Assembly (NCBI GenBank): GCA_014338405.1
Contig: JTDE01021502.1
Location: forward strand, 41,714 to 105,713
From: Paragonimus skrjabini miyazakii
Lineage: Eukaryota; Platyhelminthes; Trematoda; Plagiorchiida; Troglotrematidae
Direction of reading: 5' to 3'
Length of the DNA: 64,000 bases
Numbering within the stretch: the stretch's first letter is position 1; each line of letters begins with the position of its first letter. The notes under the pieces were generated by a model. That model was not told where the DNA came from, ran no database searches, and was given only the letters and a program-made list of their open reading frames with translations. Below are positions 1 through 10,700 of this stretch, piece after piece. Both the position numbers and the translations under genes were made by a program.

Positions 1-257
1 GTTCAAAAGCAGTTAGTACAAACCATTCATCTTCTTTGACCAACCACTTGAAAACCATTCGAACACCCCTCAAGCGTTGTTAGCCATAGTCGGCAAATGT
101 GTGAGCGTACACACCAACCACATAGTCTTCCTCCATTAAAGTGTGAGCTCTCCCTACCTGCGATAAATCTACCGATCTTTATGGATTGATTTCCTGTCAT
201 ATATATACAAATTGTGTAAAAGGAACGCGATCTTCCGGATGATCAGTTGTGCTCAAC

Positions 258-396
258 GGAAAATTTTGCTAGTTTGCACCCCGTTATGACCATATATGTC
301 TACGATATATGCCCAAATCGGAATGGAACCAGACGAGGTTATTTTGTTATAGAGGAACTGGTCGTCGAAGTTCAGTTCATTCCAGTATTCAGAACC
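258..396 (-). CDS. Candidate FN3-encoding exon of the Ig/FN3 adhesion gene (E9)
   Basis: On the minus strand a clean acceptor (CCGTACAG) at 397-398 opens a frame that starts GSEYWNELNF and contains WAYIVDIYGHNGVQTSK, which fits the F and G strands of a fibronectin-III domain (Y-x-V, then an N-G turn). The acceptor is phase 0, matching the phase-0 end of the exon at 846-559, with only 162 bp between them. The donor is weak: GTTGAG after position 258 gives a phase-1 exit, and GTGCAA slightly upstream is an alternative. Strands A-E of this FN3 repeat are shorter than usual, so another small exon may be missing. A plus-strand open frame over the same bases looks like an antisense shadow. Confidence 0.4.
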
Positions 397-558
397 CTGT
401 ACGGCAGTTTATACTATAATTCGTGGAAGTGTCCTACATTAACGAGAGGCCACATTGCTTGGGAGAAAGGGGACACCGTATGTTGGCCAAATAAGTGAAA
501 ATTGTTTAAGCCGTCATTGTGATCATCATGTTATATTACGAGATTCGGTTGTTCTAAC

Positions 559-846
559 CTTGACAGCTGGTGACGTCTCCAACTGCGTCGTCCACAAAGT
601 GAATTGAACCATCACACTCAAACCAAATTCGTTGCCCGATGACCATTCGAATACATACTCAGTGTCTGCTTGCAAACCTTTCACTGGAATAACAGCGGTA
701 TGAGGTGTGGTGGCCTTCCTGTTAGATGACGTCACTGTCGCGTGTGGTAAGGTTTCATCACTGCGATTGGCTGGTGAGGCAGAAGGCTGTCCATCGGAAT
801 CCAAATAAACCAGCAAACTGTCCATGCTGGCAGAATTGTGAAAAGT
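559..846 (-). CDS. FN3 exon of the Ig/FN3 adhesion gene (E8)
   Basis: This 96-codon exon runs from an acceptor reading CTTACAG to a donor AAG/GTTAGA, phase 0 at both ends. It encodes a fibronectin-III repeat. The line LLVYLDSDG resembles the C strand, and VKGLQADTEYVFEWSSGNEFG (residues about 56-75) is the characteristic E-F region with L-x-x-x-T-x-Y, followed by N-x-x-G. The repeat ends near LWTTQLE. N-R-S and related sequons suggest an extracellular protein. It follows exon 1268-1146 after a 299-bp intron, which is very short beside the 6-14 kb introns upstream. Family assignment (neural cell-adhesion type) rests on domain order, not on a database match. Confidence 0.8.
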
Positions 847-1145
847 CTGTAAGTATATAAAAAGCCGCCGGATGGTAAAATATCACACTCAGGCACCTTC
901 CACAATAAAAAGGCTTGCTTCCATCCGATTGTTTAGCTGCTTAGATTGTATATATATATATCAGGAAGGCAATACTACTAGGTTTCATACTATCTACATT
1001 ATAAAAGTCTACTATGCTTAAAGTGCGATTCAGTCGATTGCATTTATAGATATCTTCACTAGTGTACTATAACAAACAACGGAAGAAGCCTGGCCAGCAC
1101 TGCAGTATGTTTCACTAAACAATCTCTGACCAACATTTGACGTAC
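847..1145 (-). other. Short intron between E7 and E8
   Basis: This 299-bp intron starts with GTACGT and ends with ACTTACAG on the minus strand. It includes a short TA microsatellite at 948-961. Nothing else is seen. Confidence 0.6.
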
Positions 1146-1268
1146 TTTTGCAGGTCCAAATATAACTTTCTGCGTTACGATTCGTTCCGTGGGAAGACTG
1201 TCTTTGTGCACTAATGGATTGGTGACTCCGAAAACGACAGCGCGTGGTCCAGCACACAGAACAGTGAT
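1146..1268 (-). CDS. Exon joining the last Ig domain to FN3 (E7)
   Basis: A 41-codon phase 0/0 exon lies between the acceptor TTTTTGTAG and the strong donor AAA/GTACGT. It starts ITVLCAGPRAVV, which reads as the G strand that closes the Ig domain begun at 24391-23986. It continues with VTNPLVHKD and ends VIFGPAK, which joins in frame to TFHNSAS of the next exon to give the front half of an FN3 repeat. Another frame of the same bases stays open longer but does not match the phases of its neighbours. The call depends on the two good splice sites and on the chain of phases. Confidence 0.65.
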
Positions 1269-4200
1269 CTACAAAAATCAGGTTAACATGTTTTAAACTG
1301 GCAAACAGTATTTCAGAACGCGATCACCGTGTGCAAGTAAGGTGAATTCTATATATTCTCCCAGCTTATCTTTTGGAAAACATCCCTGATCAAATTTAGA
1401 TTCAGGTTTGCAAACACAATTTTTGAATCTCACCCAACGAAACTGCTTTGTTCATGCAACTCTTCACACACATCCGAGCGCACGCACGAGAAAATCCACT
1501 TCAGCCATTTGACACACCTGTTTCATCCCTTTGACGACTTCTGACTTTGCAGGCTAGCTTGTTAGCTGTGCTAAACTTCACATTATTGCTACTGGTTGTA
1601 AACACTTGTAGCACGTGAACGCTTGTCGAGTTAGCTAGAATGTACTATTTGACAACGAATGAGCATGATAGTTTTTAGGGCTGATTTAGCATGGATCCGA
1701 TGGGTGTTTAGAAAGGGTCACGCTACTGTCGTCTGGAATTTTTCCACTTCCACACACATTCAGTTGCTCAACAGCCACTGGGACGTAATTAACTTTCTCA
1801 TTGACGCCTCCGTTAACACTGTTAACATGCTGGTTGATGAATACTTGCCTTTTTCTCCCGTCGTCCACTCATTCTTCTTCTCGTGTATGCATATATGATA
1901 CCATACTATCAATAATTGGATCTTTACATGCGATTTAAGCAACCGTATATTAAGTTCCCTTAGATTTACGTGTGAACACTAACTGCTGCCGGTATATGTC
2001 TATGTCTTTACGTCCGTGGTGTTGTTCTTAGTGTTTCTTATGTCAAATTATCTTTTATCACGATTGTTAGTTTCAACCAGCACACTTTTTATCACGTACT
2101 CCTTCCAGTGATAGTGTTGATGTTTGTGCTTCAAAGACGAACTAATCGATTGCAACATTCGGTCACAACGGATATATTGTTTGTGATCATTCTAAAAACC
2201 GTAAACCAACTGCTTTCAATAAGTTACGTTGGTCCACTAGTATACATCGTCTGGAATTTCAGTAGTGTATACGTTTCTTCAAATGCGTTAGTTACAAAAC
2301 TGTATACATTACTACACAAATGTAATCTGTTGATGATGAAACTACACATAGCTTGCACTACCTGACGATTATTACCTTATTCGAAAATGTAATAAAACAG
2401 CAGTCTTTATGGAAAAAATGATTCATATCATTTCCGACATTTCAGTTTATTTGAAACAGTTCATTCCCTTCAGAAGTTTGAACAAAACAGTCAGAAAACG
2501 AAAACTGGTAGAGTCAATACGAAATGCTTGCATCTACCAGTTTTCGTTTTCTGACTGTTTTGTTCAAATTTCAGTTTATGTCGGTAGTTCTTGTTCAGGC
2601 ACTGTTCAGGATAAATGATCACGAATGAGACATGCAACCGGGAAGCTAATTCAGTCGTGTCTGTTATGTGCACTTCTGATCGGTTAGTTTTCAGCGAGTG
2701 ATTTAGCCCAACCAATGTTATTCTAGTCAGTTGTATAAACGATCTTATAAACTCATGAGCACAGTTGGTTACATGACCACTCACGAGTGCACAATACACA
2801 GACACACGATCGTACTGTGCTGACTGAAAAATGACCTCAACAAAGTGTTGCTTAAGAAACCAAAAAATCAAGGATAGAAATGTCATTTTTCTTAAAACCG
2901 CTGTTAAGAACCTTTTAAATAATCTACAAACGTGGTAATCTTTGTTTCATTAGCTACACCATTTCCTCTCCAGTAAGGACATTTTAAGTATTAGTAGTTT
3001 ATCACAGCATTTACGAAAAGACTGAGAGTCGAGACCATTACTTTGTTTACAGTGCACTGTGCTGTTTCGATGCACAATTGTGAGTTGTGATTAAACATCG
3101 ACAGGGAATCTAGCGTCTAATATTTCATCCAACTGTCAAAAACGTTCTCAGGTCCAAGTAACATGACTTCTCTAAAGATTAACCGTAATAAATATCTAGG
3201 CAATCTGGCGTGTGATTTTAGCGTAACAGTTTCGAATGCGCTCATCTATTTTCTGGGTTCTGGCAAATTCTGCAATTAAGGCAATGCATTTCTTATATCG
3301 AAGTGTCTAAAACACAACTTGCTTTGACGCAATATGATTATTTTAAATGCTTCCCAGTCCTACGCTTGATAAGCTAGCGTAAACTGTCCTTCTCTGGAAG
3401 AAGTGTAAGAGACAATCTAAGTAGTGCAATTATGCAGTCACATTATGTTATCACAGATTCTGGCTCAAAGTGCCTCATTAGGAAAACTACTAATGGCTAG
3501 TTAGTGCTAGCCATATCATGGCCATCCCATACTGACCTAGGATAATGTTTGCATTATGCACATGCCTTAACATGCGGAAACCCTCTGCGACTCATCAACG
3601 GTCAGCAACCTTGCCGTCACATTGAGCAACATACGTGATTCCATTGAACTTTGACCCATAGTAAGTTTTTACTGGAAACATAGATTCATTACGTGTTCTA
3701 TTGATTGCAGGCAGTTGGTCTCAATGAATTGTCTACAGTTAAGAGGTATGTAACCAAGCGCACACTTTCCGCATTACTTCCGTATGGCGTGAATCAAACA
3801 CAGACATCTTACCGAAAATTCAACCCCCTGTTCAAGTTTCAATGGATTCATCGGAGGTGTGACTGGATAATCATGTTGATCGTTCGCACGTGAGTTCACA
3901 AACCTCAGTTGAAGAACAATGATAGGTGGCGACCTGCTTTTTCTAATGGCTATTGAATAAATAAAAATGATGTTCATACCGTGGCGGATTCAGCAAGTAC
4001 ACACAAAGATCGTAAACGTCACTCTGTAATCGATATTTCCCAAGCTATCCAGAACAACAACAAAACAGTCAGTTTACACGTTTCATTTGGTGGTTTCTCT
4101 GTCATTGCACGCTGTCCCATAAAAGAAAATTTCTAAATACCAGACTGAAGATTGTTTGCATGCATTCAGCAAAATACTGGATCCGTTACCTCAAACCAAA

Positions 4201-7200
4201 CTAAAAAATTATACTGGCTAATCTTTTTGGATGACTTCTTTTCTATTTACGCCTCCTGTCCGACAACAACAGATGTGAGAAGCAATTATGTTGTGACCGA
4301 TATGAATCAATTACCTGGTCTCTTGTGGATGGTGCTTCTTATAAAATAACACTACTTTTGAACACGCAGTACAATTTGCAAGAAAAAAACAATAATCACG
4401 GTGTATTACTAGATAATATCAGTTCCAGGTAACTAAATTTTGCAATTTCAGACGACTGGCTGCCAACGTGTATCGTCAGACTTTCTAGCAGTCAGTGACA
4501 CGTCGTTTTCTCTCGCGTGCAAACGACAAGTTTGTTAGTTCGTACCGATGAAAAAAGGTCAAAATTGAACCGACAATGTTCAGAATATCGTGAATCATTT
4601 AGAGGAAGGGCTTTTGAACTTCCATTATTTTGAATGGCACTGTTTCACAATAAACACTGGTATCTGTTGATTAGCGTTTCAGTATGGCCGAACGCCTCAC
4701 GTTACATGCGAATGTATGACATGTTTCAATGTCAGGACATCATTTCTTTCTTGGTTCACACAAAATGTTTTTTATCTGATATAAGTTTAGAAAAGCATAT
4801 GAACTGATTTTTATGGAAACCACTGAATGAGTTTTGCTTGCTTCAACAGATCAACATCAATAATGTACAATTTTGACTTACTGAATATTCGACTTAGTTT
4901 ATTATACACATCAGTGAACGCCATAAGAAAACATTCACCAGACGAATCGTAAGGTCATAAGTCCACAATCAGTCTTGAGTGATGGCGTGAGTAAATGTCA
5001 TTTAGACACACGAAAACCCATTTGCTTTTGCTCGGTTGATTTTTTCAGTCTAGGCTCTTTGGCGTTATACTCGGATCAGTTTCTAGTAAACCGCAAAATA
5101 ATGGAGAATTATTCACGTCTACTTTTACCATCATAAGTATTTCCGTGTACAACAATGGCTAACAGCCACATCTCACGGCCGCAAGTTTTACTTTCGCTAA
5201 ACATTCTGTGATGCTACCTGTAAGCACACAGATCACAATGTAGCGGATATTATATAGGTCATGCTTTTGAGTGATTGGATATTATTATTTTGAGACTTCA
5301 TACAGTGACTTTACATTTGCAACCCTAAGGACTACATTCTTCACAAAAACACCGTGTAAAATTGAAATTGGATGAAGCAGCACATATTTCCGTAATGTAT
5401 TTATAAAGCGGACCATTTGACGCTTTTCTTATAGATTTAAGAAGGCGAGGAAAATATTTTTGACACCTATATTTTCGAGCCTGTTCGTGTTAATTAATAC
5501 GGATGTGTATCATCGTTTTGTAGCTTCATTTACAGCAGCAGAAGTCACGTCTGAGGTCAGCTACGAAAACAATGCCTTTATTTCGCCGCATTGTTAGCAT
5601 TCACTATCCCGTTATCATCTGGTTCATCCTAAAGCTATACATCTGGAAGCTGTATCAGTTTGTCTTCCTAATGGCTTCTGGCTTTCCTCTAATACCAGTG
5701 AGATAAAAAGTATCGAGAAAACTGTTCGTTTCTTATTCACTAGACATTGTCTGAGCAAGGTATGCACTTCTGAAAACTAAAAGGAAAATCGTCCAAAACT
5801 CCTATTTTTCTACTGATTTTTGATGTAATCTGCGTTCCGACAGTGTTTATCCTAACTTCCGGTAGGCATGGAAAACGTCCCAGTGGAAAAAATGATAATC
5901 TATTGTGAATCGTAAGCAAATCACTGCAATCTACAGCAGAAATGCCCGCAATCCGTGTCGTTTGATGAAAGGTGTAGAAATAGGGAAAACACCCCGAACA
6001 CCTGGCCGTAATCTCGACAAACTATCAACGTACACATAACTCTTGAATAACCCACATTTTTCACCTCTCAGTCGTTGAGAACAAGCCTCTTCACTACACA
6101 TATATTTCACTACTTATGCGTTATGTAACGCAGAACATAACTGAGGGAACGTCTGAATTGTGTTCATCACGTTTAATCAGATAATCGGAAAAATTAATGA
6201 CGCTGCACATACTGTAGTCAAAATTGATGTGCGATAAAAATGATGGACTGTGTGAGCACGTTATTTCTGCTAACAGATACGGCAACGAAAAATATAGTTT
6301 GAATAGTTTAGCGTGATTGACTTGCACCATGAAGCTGTGGTTAGAATGTACTTCATATAAAGTTTAATCTTTATTTGCTGTGCACTAATCTACCATAATT
6401 GCTGTCGTTTGGATTACCTTCCTCAAATTAGTACAAGTATTTTCGATTAGTCTGTCTGTTATAAAAAAACAACCTTGGACACTGAACAATCCAAGTTGAA
6501 TTTATCACAGCAAGTCACTTCCAATGAGTGGCGGATTGAAATTAAGAAAAACAAAGTGTTAGCCTTAATTGATTAAAACAAACACAACGTGCACTACTTT
6601 GTGGTATACGTTCGATATCATAATTTTAAGAATATGAAACCAGTGGCTGCTGGTGTAACGCTACGCTATGTAGGATGAAATGTAGAATTATGCAACGCAC
6701 AAATAACATTTTACATCTATATTTCATTTGTTCACACCTGATTAGAGAGGAGCATCACAACTACTCTTGGTCTAAAAGTTAGCACTAACTAAGACCGCAA
6801 GAGTTTGGAACTTTGATCACCGTATCCCAAGTTGTCTGACCTCAGACGCGCACGTCACGACCAATGAGTTGAGTTAAGCTTCATTGGGATAGAATTGGGA
6901 ACTGTGTGATTTATGAACGGGAACTTATATCTTAATGTGCACTGTATTGATGGATAGTTTGAATGGTCGTTGTGAAACCTTTCGCATCTCGTTGGTGTAA
7001 TTGAGCACAGTAAGCTGGTTTGTCAGTTGGAGCAACAAGAGTTCAATGAGGTCATTATATGAACCGATGAGTCTAACTCATGTAGGCTGTCTCAATTTGA
7101 TTTTAAACATCTCGGAATATAGTATCATGCATTCAAGACAAAACACTTTGATTTCCTATTGGGGTTAATGAAGCCAGAGATACGCGGAGCTCATCTTCTC

Positions 7201-7660
7201 TACTCTAGGGGAACAAAAGGATCTGGAAGATATCCTCTTACGCAAATAAGACTAAGCTGTGGTAATCATACGTTTCTGTGCGTGTGTCATCTTTCAGCTA
7301 TTTTTATAACACAGTGTACCATTGCATAAATATATGTTTGAAGTAAAAGTGTTAGTATGCAGAGTCCCTTCAGTTCACTTAGTAGGCCAACTGAGCCTGA
7401 CACGAACGTAACATATGTGAATTATTTTACCTCAGCACATTTAAACATCGAGGATAATCACAGTGAAAAGAAGGTTGCAGGCCCACAGTGTACATTTTTA
7501 TCAATCTCACAGAAACAAGTGCTGCTACACTTGCTTACTTTGTAAAACGTAATCACCCAAGTGCTTATTTTTGCGATTCAATTCGACTTGAAGGATTTTT
7601 TCAGCGCTATGTCTCTTCTGTTCCAGTAGGCCACATTATTTAAGTAAGTAATTTATTCAC
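1269..7660 (-). other. 6.4-kb intron between E6 and E7
   Basis: AT-rich non-coding DNA. The one structured element is the perfect 36-bp inverted repeat at 2477-2568, listed separately. A 131-codon minus open frame at 2491-2886 spans that hairpin, has no recognisable domain and is of a length expected by chance. No transposon coding sequence was recognised here. Confidence 0.55.
2477..2568. repeat. Perfect 36-bp inverted repeat with 20-nt loop
   Basis: The left arm 2477-2512 (begins TTTGAACAAAACAG) is the exact reverse complement of the right arm 2533-2568, separated by 20 nt. The match stops abruptly on both sides. In RNA either strand would fold into a 36-bp hairpin. There is no transposon gene nearby. 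It could be a foldback or MITE-like repeat, a small-RNA precursor, or a recent inverted duplication. Confidence 0.9.
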
Positions 7661-7701
7661 CTTCTGAGTGTATGTCACCATACAGAGAAATGTCTTTTCT
7701 G
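7661..7701 (-). CDS. 41-bp micro-exon, Ig F strand (E6)
   Basis: After an acceptor (TTACTTCAGTCAG) this 41-bp stretch gives two bases that complete a Ser codon, then EKTFLCMVTYTQK, then the donor AAG/GTGAAT. It enters in phase 1, matching the exit of 14120-14059, and leaves in phase 0, matching the entry of 1268-1146. The peptide is a good Ig F strand: hydrophobic-Leu-Cys-x-Val. It supplies the second cysteine of the Ig domain whose first cysteine is in 24391-23986. The exon is too short to be found by coding statistics; it was found by looking for a phase 1-to-0 exon between its neighbours. Confidence 0.62.
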
Positions 7702-10700
7702 CTGACTGAAGTAACTTTGAGATATCATAGTGGATTCACTAGGGAACAGAAAGACCGGTGGGTGACTCAGTTCTAAGATCTAGGTATAGCTGCGTTGGTC
7801 TGTCCGCAGTGTCCTTACAGAGTTTAGGGATGTCTTTTCTGCCTATACGTCAAATCAAGCTGAAGTCTACATTTTTCCCAGCCCTGTCACTACTGATATC
7901 TATTGATAGTTTACTTATTATGAGGCCGTTAACGTGTCCAACTGTGATTAGATTTTTTAATGCTTGTTCCCATAGTGCAATTATAAAATGAACCCTTGGG
8001 CAAACTTCACATTGTCGCCAAAAATAACCAGTTATCTTAAACTGCCACGCCTTCTATAGTGAAATATTTTCCCAACAGAAAAGCTTTTTAGACTAGTGGT
8101 CAATTAGAGTACACACACACACACAAAAATGGTCGTTTCGTTAAAGCTGATTAAGTTGCTTATATTGTAATCGATTTATTCTGACCGCCCAATTCTCAAC
8201 ATATTTGTTATTTTATTGATGCTTACTTCAAAAAGTCGTTTGTAACATAAAGTTTAGAGCGTTCGTTACGTCTTTCATTATTTTGAAATTCTGTCGTGTT
8301 ATTACGGTTGCTGTGAATGTGACGTGGTGCAGTAATAGCAAAACATTTATTTTTTTACAAGATTACTTGTTTCGGATTTAATGCTTCAGGCGGTGTCATC
8401 CCGCCCTTAGATTGGTTCAGTGGCGGTAACTAAAAAGAAAACCACACACAGTATGCAGGTACACTTTACAAGTGTAAGAAAGGAATTCTAGCAACCTTGG
8501 TGAACGCGTATGTGTATGTATCATGTTTTCTTACGAAAGACAGTATTAACTTCTGAGAATACTCTTTTTCATTTTATTCGTCATAATTGCAAAAAAATTC
8601 CACTTTGATTATAATTTCAGTGATGCAACTTAGGTTAATCGTGTTATGTGAAGTCACGTATAATTGGCTACACTGATAGTTAAGTAAGCGGCTAGTATTT
8701 TAACAGATCCATTCAAAGGTTACAACATAATAAAACTCTGTGGTAACATGTTTACATGATAAATAGGATTAAAAATGAAACCGATCACGCAAGCAATATT
8801 TCGGGACCAGAATTGACGAAAAATGAACGAAATTTACAACAAGATCAGCCGTGATTGTCTATTTTGTCTAACCGGACGGATGTGTAGAAACAATAAACAA
8901 TTTTTGAGCAACGTTGTCTGGTTTAATGATGAAACAGTCAAAAGCCCTAATCACGTTAGAGAACGTTATTTCAGACTTTCGCTAAACTATTTCTTCGGAT
9001 TGAATCCAAACATAAACAAGCGTAATTGTAAAATATTTATTGTGAGGCATACATTCACTATAAGGCCAAACTCTTCCATCCACATTATCAGTCGTTTCTT
9101 TATCACTTGCAATCAAGTAACTTGAAAATGTTTTGCATAGAATATTTCCCATGATGGATTGATGTCTAAGTGGAATTTTGGTGTGTGTGTGTGACTTCCA
9201 AGTTTATACATTCACTATGGTCCATGTGAAAACCGTTCGTTAGAAACTTTCATTTATTCATTGAATAAAGAACTCTGAAGGCACCAAATAGCAGTCAGCA
9301 TGCATACATTTCTGGTGAGTTGAAAACCTCTTTATGTTTGTAAGTTCCGCTTAGATTTTTTGCTCTCTTATTGTTGCATCCGTCGGAAAGATTGCCCATT
9401 GGACAGTTCATCTCGTAGTATGTGTTCGACACACTATGCATTACAAAACTCACTGAATTTGGTTTAGTTTTTTCAGTCAACCATTGAAAGTAATCTCAAT
9501 AAATATAGCAAACTTGACAATGTTGTTGCATAAGAATAACATTAACATTTTGTCGATTAGTGGTGCGTTTATGCACACACCAAAATAACGCATGTCAACT
9601 GTTCACCATACTTGTGACTTTTGGGAACCCGAATTTGTTATTTTCCGACACTGTTATCCCAGACATAACATAAGTGCTTCGTTTAATTTCTCAGTTGACT
9701 GCTAAAAGACAACCTTTAGGTCGTGAAACACCACAGAGCGCGTCTTGTCGCTGTCTCCATTACGTTCGTTTTAACGGTAAATTGATGACAGAATACAATG
9801 ATCACCTGCAGTAAGGATTCATTAATGTCATTGATTGTAAGATGATGACAGTGTGGTACAGAGACTATCCCGTATAAATACGCCGTGGTGTTTTAGTTGA
9901 TGAAACAACGGAAGCAAGTGTATATGCCCCACTTTCTTACCATCTATATACCGAATTTATTAAAGCGTACTGTGACTAGTTATCAACCGTGTATAGTTTT
10001 GATGCCACAATCTGTGAAGGTTAACCATATCGTGTTGAAGTACTATCGGTTGGATTATCCCATTTACAACATTCAAGACCGATTAAGTGTTACTGGCAAA
10101 CAAACGAATCATATAACATTAAAGAAATACAGCTCACATCAATGAAGTCATTGTGGTCATGTTGCAAGTAATGTTACAACAGCGTGGACGTAGTTGATAT
10201 TTGGTCTGTCAGCATTACTATGACTGACAAGTCTATGAGCATCAACTTCAAAAACTCTACAAGCACATTCCCATCATATTTCACTGTGCGGACTGTAAGG
10301 TTTTCTCCATTTCTGCCGTACTTTTTGTTCGTTTCCAGTTTTTTTCTGTAGGATATTTTGGTTGTACTTTTGGCGTAATTTAAAACTGATTGTTCCTTTC
10401 ACATGCTGCACAGTGCTCTCGACCAACCCACTAAGAAAAGCAGCACTGATCTTCAGTTTCGCACATGTTAGACCCCTTCACTAGTGCATACCGTTGTCGT
10501 GACCGAGAGTTTAACTCCGCCCACGATTTTGTTAGGTAGCCTTGTTGGGCACCGCGCCAGTGACTGCATATTAGATCAACACAATTGATCTATCAACTTG
10601 AGGCCGTATTTTAAATCTAGACAACGACACCCACTTACTAATGACGCGCTCAAATGAGAGTGGAAACCAAACCTTGTAATTTTTTGAAACGGTTAGACAG

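Noticed and set aside
247..498. 83-codon plus open frame at the window start
   Set aside because: It is antisense to the better FN3-like reading on the minus strand and has no domain.
2491..2886. 131-codon minus open frame with YDRVSVYCAL, like an Ig F strand
   Set aside because: About one frame this long is expected by chance, it runs through the perfect hairpin, and the Ig domain is already complete without it.
8823..9125. 100-codon plus open frame
   Set aside because: Low-complexity, no motif, length within chance expectation, inside an intron on the other strand.
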